A DNA stretch of 64,000 nucleotides from Talinum fruticosum. Taxonomy: Eukaryota > Streptophyta > Magnoliopsida > Caryophyllales > Talinaceae. Position 1 is the stretch's first letter; each line of letters starts with the position of its first letter. Below are positions 23,918 to 34,370 of the stretch, one piece after another. The notes below the pieces were generated by a model. It saw only the letters and a list, made by a program, of their open reading frames with translations, searched no databases and was not told the DNA's origin. The DNA lies in assembly GCA_021018815.1 (NCBI GenBank), contig JAITYX010000046.1, forward strand, positions 4,653,501 to 4,717,500, written 5' to 3'. The translations under genes and the position numbers were made by a program.

Positions 23918-24746
23918 CTATGAGCTCACCAACTTGAGGAACTTTGCCTTCTCTTCTAGGGTAGTTACCAGGTCGTCAAAGCTCTTCTTGAATGACTTGA
24001 CTCCTTCGGCTTCTAGCTGATCGCCCACTTGGTTCCAATCGATACCTAACTTCTCAAGTGCACTCGTAAATGCCTTAAGCTTCAGATATGTTTGCGTCAA
24101 TTGTTCTTGAAACCGCCCAGTGGTCGAGGAATGCTAGGAGGGCTTGATCAAGCATGGTTGAAACCTACATAGCGAGTTGCAATTAGAGATTGAGCTCTTT
24201 TCAACATTTAACGAGTATTAAAAAATCTTAAAGAGGACCGAAAAAGTGCAACAGGGTGTGAAAATATGCTCACAATGTCGGGTCCAATAAGAGGATCAAC
24301 ATAGAGAGTGTTGGGGTAGGCTGGGTTCTTAAAGCTAGTTGAAGCCCACAGCAACCTCTCGTTTCTTGGCACCTTTCTTAACCAAGGCCTCCCATCTTGG
24401 ACTTGAGAATTTCTTTTGATAAAGTTGGTATGCCAAAGTAGCTTGAGCCACAGCAGCCTAGAACAATAATAAATTAGACAAATAGGCACTTGTTTGGCAT
24501 TAGAATCCTCAAGCTAAAAATTTCATTTTAGAAATCAAATTACCTTCCCTTAGAGATCAAGAGCTTCGGGGTCCCTATCTTCTCAAGCATTTTGTCAATA
24601 AGGGTATCAACCCTACTAACAAAGAATGATACTACACTAGTTACTTTCAAAAGGTCATTAAGTCCAAACGCCTCTAGACCATCCAAATAGGCATCCATCA
24701 CAGCCTCATATCTTGAAAGAGAGAAAATGAGTCTGTAGTTGCACAA
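23918..24746 (-). pseudogene. Captured transaldolase fragment (three C-terminal exons) inside the CACTA
   Basis: Transaldolase moves a three-carbon unit between sugar phosphates in the pentose phosphate pathway. On the minus strand three exons are visible. Exon 1 (about 24746-24544) encodes RYEAVMDAYLDGLEAFG and VSFFVSRVDTLIDKMLEKIG, ending at a GT donor. Exon 2 (24457-24274) encodes [20 protein letters not shown], then [20 protein letters not shown] and PLIGPDIV. Exon 3 (24164-23918) carries LGIDWNQVGDQLEAEGVKSF and ends LKLVSS-stop. Introns between them have GT...AG ends, so genomic DNA, not mRNA, was captured. Lesions include single-base insertions in exons 2 and 3, a nonsense codon in exon 3, and a frame slip near the end of exon 1. 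The N-terminal two-thirds, including the barrel's Schiff-base lysine region, is absent. It cannot give an active enzyme. Confidence 0.88.
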
Positions 24747-25082
24747 AAGACCAAGTTAGAACATCTTGGACTTAAGTCTCAAACTTAAGATATGCAACAA
24801 AACAAGTATCTTAGGTTCTTAAAACCAATAATTCCTAGATTGTGTACTCCTAGTATTACCATAGGACAGATACTAGGCAAAAGAGCAAACCAAGCCAAAC
24901 CAAAACAATTTTCTAGATCAGCACAAGTACAATGCTTCTTCCAAAAGAGGAAAAAAATTACGTTCGAGAGAGCGATAGATGGCTAAACATTGATCGATAG
25001 CAACTATCAAACTCACAATTACTAAATTTCAACTAGCAAACACAAAAACTAAGCCAAAGAAAACCCCTTCTCGGAGCACCTC

Positions 25083-25214
25083 ATATGACAAACCAAAATA
25101 AAAAACACATCATATAATAATAGTAATACATTTCAAGTATCCTACTCCACGGCAGGATTGTCAATTAACATGACTTTAAATTTATAGAATGTTCTATCGA
25201 GACATAGAGCCATT
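25083..25214 (+). repeat. Direct repeat, right copy, flanking the captured gene
   Basis: Partner of 23742-23869. Between 24750 and this repeat there is non-coding AT-rich sequence, probably upstream intron of the captured gene. Confidence 0.7.
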
Positions 25215-25940
25215 GACCCATGACATGCACTTTGACCATAATTGGATTTTCATGTTGTTGGATTCAGATTTAATCACCTAAAGCTAAAGGTAGTACTAAA
25301 CCCGAGTACTAATCGAGAGAATTCAGTGCGATTTACTTGAGAATTCATGTACAAAACTCGGAAAACCTACCCAATTCAGATTCGGACAAAAGAGGGACGG
25401 AGGGAAGAAGCTACTTGCTGGTGGAGGATTCGCCCACCATGGAGTCGTCAGATGTCTGCTGGTATCTCCAGCCACGTTGAAGCTGAAGGTAAAAGTTTCG
25501 TGGAGTCACAATCGGATCCGGACGAACGAGGAAGGGAGGGTGAAGGATGGAGGCAACTCCCGTTAGAGGAGTCGCCCAACGCCGGTGGAGTCTCCGGCCA
25601 CACTGCTCCCGAAGGTCGGACCATGAGAAAAAGCTCAATTCAAATCAAGACTGAATAGTAAGGGAGGGAGGGAGGGGGACACGCCTACCATTGGACTCGT
25701 CGCCAGCCGTGGAATCTCCGGCCGCCGCAAGCATCGTCGGGCACAATGATGCCTGAAGGTGATAGCGAGTGAGAGAAAGAGACATGGAGCGCGAGAGACA
25801 GTGTGAGGGACACACCTTCCAATGTCGTCGCCACCAGCCGCGGAAGCTCCGGCCGCCGCAGCGTAGCTGGCTAGAATTAGGCCCCGACGGTGAGAGCGAG
25901 TGAGAGAGAGAGAGATGAAGAGCGAGAGAGAGGCTACGAG
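25215..25940. other. GC-rich interior of the CACTA element
   Basis: Contains repeated phrases such as GGAGTCTCCGGCC and CCGGCCGCCGC and GA-rich tracts near 25770-25930. Open frames on both strands (25347-25658 plus, 25411-25638 minus) follow from base composition, and I do not call them genes. It may be additional captured or promoter-like host sequence. Confidence 0.45.
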
Positions 25941-26208
25941 GGTTTGGTCACAAAATCAGGACCTCACGGTGAAAGCTTTGTAACTCAATAATAGGTAATA
26001 AAGTAGCTTAACCAATTATGTGACTATAATTATGGTCACAAAATTAGTCATAAAACTTTAAAATTTTAATTTTGTGACTGATTTTAAATTGGTCATAAAA
26101 GTAGTCATAAAATGTGACCGAATTTCTCACTACTGATAATTTGGTCATAAATTGTGACCACTTATAAATGGTCACAAATTGTGACTGTTTTTATTCGGTC
26201 ACAAAATT

Positions 26209-26239
26209 GCTGTCACAAAATCCAATATTTCTAATAGTG
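26209..26239 (-). repeat. Right terminal inverted repeat of the CACTA element
   Basis: Reverse complement begins CACTATTAGAAATATTGG. Four C/T or A/G differences from the left end. Confidence 0.9.
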
Positions 26240-26654
26240 GATCCACCCTAGATGCTTTCTACTCAGTTTTAGAAAATATTAGTACTTTTCATGGAGATTT
26301 TATGAGGATATGGGTACAGCTGGTTTTGTTCGCCTAAAATTTCCTAGTATAGCGTCAAATTCTTTAAGCGGGGACATAATTCCTTCTCCCGAACCTAAAA
26401 ACAAGGTGATGATGATCCCAGCAAGCTACAGTGGCCCTTAGGAAAGGCTAGTAAATTTTCACCGATGGATGCTAAAGAGGACATTTAGCCTATAATTGGT
26501 TAACCCCGACCCATCCATGTTACTTATCTAATGCATCCACCGGGTTAATTGAGTCATGAAATCCATGGTTTTATGTATGGACGTAAGAGCGAGGATATGC
26601 TTGTTGCTAGGTGGAGGTTTTAGTGTGTATATTTCTTACTGCACCGAGCGATCG

Positions 26655-26662
26655 TATTTATA
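26655..26662 (-). promoter_or_regulatory. TATA box for antisense gene Y
   Basis: TATAAATA on the minus strand, within CGCCTATAAATACG. It lies 90 bp upstream of the ATG at 26566. It resembles the TATA box before gene X (GCCTATAAAAGG). Confidence 0.55.
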
Positions 26663-27108
26663 GGCGTTTTCTCGGAATTCTTCGAATCCTATTATGATTA
26701 GAATAGAAAAGCACTACGAGTGCTTGTGGGAATCATAGATGGCCGGTGTCGGCCCCACCTTCAGCCCAGCCTGTTTCGTGTTTTCTTAACGGGCCGAGCA
26801 GTCCTTGGTTGTTTTGGTTTTTTGTCCCAGCGTGGAGCGCACATTGCTTGGACTATGCACTTGAGATTTCTTATTTTCTTTTTATTATTTTCTTTTAGGA
26901 AGAATGGGGGCTAGTGGATTTTTTTAAAATATTGTCTTTGTTATTTTTCCTAAGTTTTGTGCATCATGTTAAATAAAAGAACGCATTTTTAGAATCGAGT
27001 CTTGCATTTCATCTCATTGCATAAGAGTCCTCATTACGAAATAATATATAAACGAGCATCCTACAAGAGGTCCATTAATTAACAACAACGAAAGCAGCAA
27101 AGAATCAT
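26663..27108. other. Spacer between antisense genes X and Y, unit B
   Basis: Holds the presumed 3' end and terminator of X and the promoter of Y on the minus strand. A matching block ends at 34850 in unit B' (AGAATCGAGTC..TTGCATT). A plus-strand open frame at 26720-26914 is not conserved in unit B' and is not called. Confidence 0.5.
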
Positions 27109-29673
27109 CTACGCATCATCTTCGGAGACATCATCGAAGATATAATTCCCAAAGTCCTTCAGGATAGACATCGAGAAACGACCACCTGCATTACCTTGGT
27201 ACGAACCAACTCCTTGGTCCCAAGACTACGAAGCTCCATGTGATGGTCTACTATAAGAAGACCGAGGGAAATAAAGAGGGTTCTCGTGTTTATCCAAGGC
27301 TTGCAAGGTATGATGTTCAAGCTCTCCTCGGAGACCATATTAGAGGTACTAGGCCCGAAAGCACTACGTCCTACCTCGGACGCTCTCCTATGATGAGTAC
27401 TCCCTCAAGAACGCCGTGACGAGCCTTGTCTAGCATTATTACTAGAAGGCATTTGTTACTCATGAGTTTGGGATAATTTCTCGGGCGCAAGAGGTAGACT
27501 ACCGGAAGGAGTAGCTCTCGATCGGCAACTCTACAAGATCAAAGAAACGATTAGCAAATCACTAAAAGCTTAAAGAATTTAGCACTACACTAATTGAGGA
27601 CTTACTCGAGAAGAAGAGAAAGATCGACCGGTAAAGAAATTCTAGATTCCATGAAGAGCCAACTAAAATTTGATATATATGGTTCTAGATTGGTCTCGGT
27701 CATATGACAAAGGTTATTTGAGGTTATCAACAATGAAGACGCTTTTAGCACACCACTAAAATAAAAGGAGCACATAACTCTTACCCTCGCCAGTTCCTAG
27801 GAAAAGGATGCCCAACACATTACTCTTCCGGGATTTCAAGAATGGTGACAAAACGAGGAGGTCCCCGGGCATAGTAACATCCATGTTAAGACTCGGGATG
27901 TGAATATCAGCAGGAGTAAGCTGCCAAGGAAGGAAGATGATAATAAATTTCCATACAAGAAATTCAAGGCTATAAGAAAGGAGTTGAGCATTTACTAGTT
28001 GAGTCATGATGTGAGATGCATGATAGGCGTAAGAGGTGTGTAGATTCAACGAGTGAGATAAACGGATACCCCACCATGGTCGTCGCTTGCTCGGCGGAGA
28101 AAGAGAACGAAAATAGAATATGGTCGAAGGAGGATTGACTGGAACAAATAGAGGCCATGTGTTAATGCAAATTTGAGGAGTAACCCTCTCTCCAAGATAC
28201 CAACAAAATCGAAAAGGACCTTTAAACAAGATCCTTCTCTCACTCAATTCCCGAGCCACAAGAACATTTTGGGGAAGTTGGAGTTGGGCCCAAGGATGGA
28301 CATTGGCCTACATACAAGAATTATCAAGAAATCAGCGGGCAAGAAGGAAAAACCACAAGAAAACGGACAACAATTGTGGATATAGGAGGCTGGACTGCGC
28401 CACGGGCAGCCCTACAGGTAGTGGTTCAGGTTGTGGGCAAGACCAGAATGCTGAAAGTGTGTTGAAAAGCTCATTTAGGCCTATTTTGGAGCAAATTTTG
28501 AGAGTAGAAATAACATACCGAGTCAACGTGGTTGAGGGCTGACCTCAAAAACCTATCTCATGTATTTTAGTCCGCTCGAGATTTATTTTAGCCCATGATA
28601 TGGAAGCCGGGAACGTGGGCCGATTCGTTAAGCCGAGAGAAAGATGTGGAAAGTATTCGTACAACCGTGGCTATATTTTAACAAGTCAAGTAAAGCTTTA
28701 TATCCACACAAGATGAAAATTAAATATTGAAGAAAGGAAAATTTGAGCATACGTCAATAATCTTCCATAAGCCGTTTAAAGGAAGGTAGTTGGTAGAAGA
28801 ATCTACTTCTAGCCTTGTATGTCGTGCACTAGCACAGAGACCCCTAATGAGGCAAGTATATGAGGGAGTACCCCAATTAAGCTCCTTTATTCTATCAAGA
28901 TTCTCTAAGTTCACCAAATAGTGAACATGGACCTTCGCAGCTTGATCCGAAAAGAGGGCCATGCTCAAGAGAAGAGCAAGCATGACTCTCACTTGTTGTT
29001 GAGGAGAATGTTGAGGCCGGAAAGTTTCATTCTCAAAAGCCTCGCAAAGAATGGTATATTTGAAGTGATTATTATGTGGAAATATGTCGGGTATGGGACC
29101 AAAGAGGTGATGGAGGTAGTCACAGTTTTTGCACAAATTCCGGTTATAAAGTAAGGGTTCCCCCAAAAGCCTAAACCGAATAAAACAGCGAAATCGAAAG
29201 GAGTTATTGTCATTTCACCAAAGGGGAGGTGGAATGTGTTGGTGGTATCCTAAAACCGCTCACCGATAGCTCTGATTGGGTCCCTCCCCTCCTATCAATG
29301 AGGTGTCATAAGGCGACGTAGAGAGATCCAAACCCCGCATTATACATGACCTTCTCAAGAGGAAAGTGCATCCTCTCATAGGTCTCCATGAACTTTGGAA
29401 TGGCTCCACTCGCTTCGGATTGAGCCCTTACGTAAGACAAAATCCAATAAGATTTTGGTTAGGACTTTACTCTAAATGAACAAATGAAGAGGTTTAAGGC
29501 AATTAGCTTACTAAAGAGGAGATAGAAAGTGAGGAAACATGGCTTTCAACTTCAACTAGAAGATCATTTGGATCCCATTCATTTTGCGGGCGCCATTCGT
29601 GTTCGAGGAAGGAGTCTTGAGTAGGACTCTTAGCTCTAATTCTTCCTACAGGATGAGCCTTTCTTCTAGGCAT
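27109..29673 (-). pseudogene. Antisense extra gene X of Tat unit B: plant mobile domain protein, intron-containing
   Basis: A gene antisense to gag-pol encoding a PMD protein of about 570 residues. By-eye exons are 29673-29512 (MPRRKAHPVGRIRAKSP), 29426-28753, 28307-27996, 27920-27785 and 27530-27109 (Ser-rich tail ending GNYIFDDVSEDDA-stop). All four introns have GT...AG ends; the last donor is GTAAGAG. Exon 2 carries the PMD hallmark TNTFHLPFGEMTITPFDFAV near 29169-29261, then VRMLALLL-type and VHVHYLVNLENLDRIKELNW segments; exon 3 has FRFCWYLGERVTPQ. A TATA box lies about 120 bp upstream. Lesions: a stop in ERF-stop-DTTNTF, a frameshift at a G run near 29167, a stop in exon 5, and a possible slip at the exon 1-2 junction. 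PMD is known from transposon-derived and retroelement proteins. A second copy (53316-54655) keeps the intron 3 boundary (GGCAG/CTTACTCC). Confidence 0.75.
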
Positions 29674-29795
29674 TTTGAAGACAAGGAATTCTTGAGAACT
29701 AACTAGCTTTCAAGAGGAAGCAAAGCAAGGAAGTACAAGAGGAGAACCAGAGTAAGATGAAGAGTTGGTGTGCAAAGGAAACACACCATGCATCC

Positions 29796-29803
29796 CTTTT
29801 ATA
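29796..29803 (-). promoter_or_regulatory. TATA box for antisense gene X
   Basis: TATAAAAG on the minus strand within GCCTATAAAAGGGATGC, 123 bp upstream of the ATG at 29673. It lies inside the Tat element, between X and the 3' LTR, and points away from that LTR. Confidence 0.6.
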
Positions 29804-30410
29804 GGCAAACCGGACAAGATGTCCAAGCATATAAAACAAAGAGTCAAAATATTAATGGGGAACTGAAGGAATCCAGCCAGGCAAGCCAAGGGCCACACCT
29901 GCCAAAGGTTGGTCGGCGCCATGGCTTCCAATTGGCGATAACTTTTGCAGCCTAGCTCACTTCCCTAGTCCAAGTAGCTTTGTCCTCTTAGAGCATGTGA
30001 TTTTCGTCTCTTATGCATGCAAGTGGGAGCTTCGGGCCCACCAATAAGCTTTTCCGGAATAGTTTTATCAGTCTATTTCGACTGAATTATATAGGTAAAA
30101 ACACCGATCTTTTGTCAATTCAATTATACATCGACAAGTATACTAGCACAACAGATTATTTAGCCAAGCTTCGGATCAAAATATGATAGAATTTTTAGCA
30201 TCGAAACATGCCAAGCTTTAGGCTTTGATCAAGCCAAGCTTACGATCCCTTTACCGAACTTCGAACGCGTACGTCGCGATCAAGTTCAGGTCTCACTTTG
30301 GAGTTTAGGTTTGACTACAACCAATTTCAAGCATCACACAATGACTTACGAAATCGACGCAAGTACCCTTTTAGTGTCTACTTTGACCCTTCGTCTTTAT
30401 AGACTCGGTC
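29804..30410. other. Upstream region of gene X / 3' untranslated region of Tat unit B
   Basis: About 600 bp without a gene. It would hold the upstream promoter of X on the minus strand. CAAGCTT-containing phrases (AGCCAAGCTTCGG, GCCAAGCTTTAGG, GCCAAGCTTACG) recur at 30164-30245. Confidence 0.5.
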
Positions 30411-30425
30411 AAAGTGGGGGCTAAC
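30411..30425 (+). other. Polypurine tract of Tat unit B
   Basis: AAAGTGGGGGCTAAC directly precedes the TGTAGACA of the LTR. It primes plus-strand synthesis and marks 30426 as the start of the 3' LTR of unit B. This site is absent before the LTR at 4156. Confidence 0.8.
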
Positions 30426-31100
30426 TGTAGACATATAAAAAGTTTCGTCCTTTATCTCGTTATTTCGTGTTTTGTTTTGTTGGCCTAATGATGATAATCC
30501 CGAGTCCTGTTTGTGGATTTGGATTCTAAACTTTGATCAATCGGTGCAATATAAGCCGAGTAAACCGAAAGAACCCCTAGGACCACTTAAATAACCCTTT
30601 GTCTTGGGTCGGTCCACAACACCTCTTTTCTTTCGGACTCTCCAAGAGCTGAGCCGAGCCTTTAGAGATTGGGGAGTCCCATGATGTGTACTGGGAGAAT
30701 CCAAGCGAGAATACCCTATTCTACTTTTGTTCAAGTCGGACATGGAGTCGAAGACACGAAGACGACGTTACAGAGTGGCATTTCATGATTAGAAGCATCA
30801 AAGTGCTGCGTTTTGAGCTTTACGAGACAGCCTACACGAGGCTAGAAGCTCTTTCCCTAAACGACGTCGTGAGGTCGGCGCCTTCCTTCTAGAAGTTTGG
30901 TGGAACGCTGCGTTTTGAGCTTGGAGAGTCCTCGGAGGCACAACTAGGGCACGAAACTCTAGGAGGCTTCGGTGGGTTGGCACCCAGCTTCCCATTTTAA
31001 TCGGTTCTATCAACTTTTATCTCTTTTTGATCTGGTCTTACCTCTTGAGGAATGGTCCGGTTTTATTTTAAGCTGTTTGGACGGCTGAATGGAGGCAAAC

Positions 31101-31122
31101 CCTAGGTCATTTGTGACCTAGG
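31101..31122. promoter_or_regulatory. Inverted repeat upstream of the TATA box, second LTR
   Basis: CCTAGGTCA and TGACCTAGG arms are identical to 4828-4849; only one loop base differs (TTTG versus TTTA). The site ends 8 bp before the TATA box. Confidence 0.55.
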
Positions 31123-31130
31123 TCCTCTCC

Positions 31131-31139
31131 TATAAATAG
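31131..31139 (+). promoter_or_regulatory. TATA box of the second Tat LTR
   Basis: TATAAATAG, same position and context as 4858-4866. Confidence 0.7.
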
Positions 31140-32419
31140 AGACGTATGACTCTCATTTCCATACGGCTTCCTGCCTTAGTATCACGCTGTAGAAAGTTAA
31201 CCGGAATACTCTTATTAAACGTTACTCGCCGAAATTGATCTTGAATATTCATCTTTTCTACTTACTACCGTTGAATCTATGCAAAGAGCTAAAGAATACT
31301 TGATTATTCTGATCTCCGGGCACTCTTTCAACTCGATCATTACCATATCCCACACACAATTCACAAAACTATCCTTTTTCTTCGAATTGTCACCATTGCA
31401 TTGAGAAATCCGGCGAGGAGATCCATATCGGCAAGTTGGGACAACCTGATTGCCATATTTCAGCCTTCGAATGGTTACATTTATTTTTGTTTTATTCGCT
31501 TTCGTAGTGTGGTTTAAGAGATCTAATTGTTTTAATTTCCTCCTCAACCGATGTAATCCTTTATTTCTCGCTTTTCTTTCTTTTATCGCTTTCTTTATCG
31601 CTTTCCTTTACCGTTTTTCTAGTTATGTTTTGGTTGCTTTAATTTCGTTTTGCATGTTGTTGTATGCTTTTTTTGACATCTTTATTAACACACTACTTGA
31701 ACTAGTAATGGCCATCTTCGGACGGGCGGAATGCAAGGGTTTGTCCATTCGTTTCGTCACAGTCGCCCTCGAATCCGATTCTCGGTTCAAGACCGATGGA
31801 GTCATCTTTTAACCTCTTTCAGTCTTAGTTTTCCCATACTAAGATTGGAAGGGTAAATTTTGTTTCGTTAGTTTTTCTTCCCTAAAAACTAACTGGCAAC
31901 TCCCTTGTTACATGTTTATTTCTACATAAATTCGCATCTCGGTATTTTCTCGGTTACAGGAAAAAATGGCATCGGGATCTGGATCTGCCCACGGGGCGAG
32001 ACTAAGGCTAGTTTCACAAGCCGCGGCCTCCGGCCGGCACCCGTCTTCCCTTGGTGCTGGCTACGGCCCACGCCGTGGGGTGGCGTTGGTGGCTTTGTTC
32101 CAAATTGGTGTTTTCACACCAATCTGTCCCTAAAGCCCCACAACAGAAACCAACACCCTAATGTTGTTTAGTCCTTAATCATAAAATAATATCCTGGGAA
32201 TTCTAAAAATAATTGCTAAAATAAAATTATTAATAAAATTGCCAATCAAATCTAATTTAATTCATTTTAACTTGATTTAATAAAACTTAGGAAATCTTAA
32301 TAAAAGGTTCATCTCCATATTCCAAAATTGACTTTCAAAAACTATCTTCAAAATCAACCTTCAAAAAGAGAGACCCGACACAAGTGGGGAAGCTCGGCGG
32401 GCCCTGGCTGGCCGTGGTT

Positions 32420-32790
32420 CGTGCGCCATCCAATAAGATGGTCTTCCTATTTATTTTATTGGACAGTCCAATTAGGCAATCCACCGTGTAATTAATCCTT
32501 TAATTATTTTAATTAACTTTAAGGGCAGTCCAATTAGGCGGTCCAATTTGATTATACCTCTAGATGAGAAAAAATTAATTAATAAATAAATAACTATTTA
32601 AAGCATAGCATAATACTTTCTTTTATTTCATAAAAAGGTAAGCCTACTACTTACCAAAATACATAGCTAATAAAAAGGGAAATAAAACAAGCACACTACT
32701 TGTGAAAAAATAATTGTTCTAAAGAGGCATAACTAATCCTCCTATTCTTTTATTCCTTTTCTAAATTCTATCAAAAAGAAAACTGAAGCC
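32420..32790. other. Spacer before antisense gene Y, unit B'
   Basis: Corresponds to 21760-22009 of unit B, with AGTCCAATTAGGC occurring twice (near 32466 and 32525). It directly follows the truncated LTR. No gene seen. Confidence 0.6.
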
Positions 32791-34370
32791 CTAGTCTATC
32801 TTGACTTTCTTTCCTTTTGTGTCACTAGACTTAGCCCCATCATCTTGGATACGCTTCTTCAGCTCCTCAATTCTTCGAGCCCTCCTCTCCTCGGCTTCCT
32901 TGGCTTCAAATTCTCTTCGCGAACATGTTCAACTATTTGATGGTTTGCTTCGCGAATTTGGAGTGGTGCAGCAGATAGGGATAGCTTCTTCGAGATCTAT
33001 CTCTCGAGCTCTCGGTGTCTTAGGCTGTTGGGAATCCACTTCTATTATCCACTCCGGATAATAGGTGGATACAATGGTATTCGGTTTGCCTACAGGGGTA
33101 AACGGCCTCGGCAGATTCATTCGATATTCGAGCCACGACTTCATTCGCCTAGAGTTGCCAAATCCTTCAAATAGTTTGAAAGTAGTAGGCCAGGTGTAGT
33201 TCGGAAGGGCTATCAACTGCTTTCTTCCGATTTGCCGCAATACACTCGTTAGGGAAATAATAGGTGCCGGTTTCTAAGCCCGCAATACACTCGTAGTTCG
33301 AAAGAATGTTGCCCGGTATGTGTCCTAAATTGGAACATTTTCCAATGCACGATTTACCATGCTATATCATTAATATGATTCTCGAGATTCTCCTCCCACC
33401 AGAAGCGGGTGATTAGTTACCACCACTTCCCATTTTCGTCGACAAAAGTGTATTGCTAGGTATGCATCAATATCTATAGGAGCTTGAATCGGGTTTAGAT
33501 GCCTCATTAACCGGATCCGCACATCATAGATAATAAAATATAAGTGTCATGCACGGTCAAGATTCAACCTTTCTTCAAGGCCTAACAGGAACAAAATTAA
33601 AAATAAAAAGGGAAGCAAAAGCCTAAAATGGCGAAAAGACCAAAAACAGAGACTTTCAGCGTACACCGGAGGCAATTCAACCTCAATGGCGCCGGACAAC
33701 TACTCGTGGCTAGCGTCGCCGACCGATCCACACCGTTTGGTCTTGCCAGCCATTATTTGCTTTCTTGCAACAACAGGGGCTCTCGACGAAGTCTTCCTTG
33801 TAATTGGCCTCAACTCGGTCTAAGCCTATAATAGTTTCAAGCAACTATTAGTGGCGTTAGAGATTAATAATTCTCTAACTGTTCAAATAAGCTCAAGCAA
33901 CGCCGCCGGTGCCATATCCCCGTGGCTTCCTAGCAGCGAGCAAACCACCTATCGGGCATGTGATAATGGCTCGACGTCTCGGGATAATAATCACCTCTAA
34001 GAATGCATACATCTGCCGATAATGCTTCATCGGTTTATCGAGTTCACTCGATTTCCAATAAGAATCCATCCTAGATCCCTATTGCTCGGTTTCAGTAGAA
34101 ATTTATAGGTCTCACGCAGATTTTGGAAGACTTGGACAGGACATATTTCGCACGCCTTTGGATGTCCAAGTATAGCATCAAATTCTTCGAGCGGGGGCAC
34201 AGTTCCTTATCCCCAAACCTGAAGACGTGATGATGAGGATCCTAGTAGGCCACAACGGCCCTTAAGAAAGTCTAATAAACTTTTACTTCGCGAATACTGA
34301 ATAAAGTATTCAGCCATTTTGTGACAAACATGCCCTCTCCGTATTTGCCATCTCATGCATCTAACAAGAT
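32791..34370 (-). pseudogene. Antisense extra gene Y, second copy (unit B')
   Basis: Homologous to 22010-26566 without the CACTA insertion. The C-terminus reads ERRARRIEELKKRIQDD then SSDTKGKKVKID-stop at 32791, very like unit B. Upstream come YYPEWIIEVDSQQP, RQIGRKQLIALP, LETGTYYFP and VRIRLMRHLNP. The uninterrupted CACTA target (caataagaatccatcctag) is near 34060. The 5' end is indistinct, and stops and frame changes are scattered throughout, so it is a relic. Conservation of the basic C-terminal GKKVKID in both copies suggests it once mattered, perhaps as a nuclear localisation signal. Confidence 0.55.

Larger units (their letters stand above)
23221..26239. mobile_element. Non-autonomous CACTA DNA transposon with a captured gene fragment
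   Basis: A 3,019-bp element. It begins CACTACTAGAAA and ends TTTCTAATAGTG. The terminal inverted repeats are 31 bp with 27 matches, and all four mismatches are transitions. A 3-bp duplication GAT flanks it (23218-23220 and 26240-26242), as expected for CACTA elements. The uninterrupted site in unit B' reads caataagaatccatcctag, matching the joined flanks here. Subterminal regions are dense in TGTGACCG motifs. There is no transposase; the interior holds a transaldolase fragment, so it is a Pack-CACTA type element mobilised in trans. Confidence 0.93.
22010..26566 (-). pseudogene. Antisense extra gene Y of Tat unit B, split by a CACTA insertion
   Basis: A minus-strand coding region lying antisense to gag-pol. 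Its likely start is ATG 26566 (AACCATGG context, MDFMTQLTRWMH), 90 bp downstream of a TATA box. Its end at 22010 reads SSDLKGKKVKID, preceded by a charged Arg/Glu/Lys-rich segment. Unit B' has the same gene ending SSDTKGKKVKID at 32791, so the C-terminus is conserved between copies. Other conserved pieces are LLGLE..TYYFP, RQ/WQ-x-GR-x-Q-x-IP-x-x-G and YLEWIIEVE. Stops and frameshifts are frequent. The RQ-G-Q-IP-GL and PEY-like pattern recalls a plant retroelement-associated domain (DUF7745-like), but I hold that only loosely. Function unknown. The CACTA element at 23221-26239 splits it; the flanks rejoin cleanly. Confidence 0.55.
30426..32419 (+). repeat. 3' LTR of Tat unit B, shared with unit B', right end truncated
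   Basis: Starts TGTAGACATA and is colinear with 4156-6149, including the inverted repeat (31101-31122) and TATA box (31131-31139). Homology stops at GCCGTGGTT. The terminal TTTCTACA and the primer site are replaced by sequence like that upstream of gene Y (TGGTTCGT at 32415-32422 also occurs at 21758-21765). Open frames such as 31450-31812 are composition artefacts of the T-rich LTR. Confidence 0.85.

Noticed and set aside
25347..25658. Plus-strand 103-residue open frame in the CACTA, with a minus-strand frame over the same bases
   Set aside because: GC-rich, open on both strands, no recognisable motif, no partner in other elements. Probably untranslated or promoter-like captured sequence.
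31450..31812. 120-residue Phe-rich open frame in the second Tat LTR (shorter version at 5121-5366)
   Set aside because: It falls in the T-rich part of the LTR, and the reading frame is not kept between the two LTRs beyond shared nucleotide sequence.
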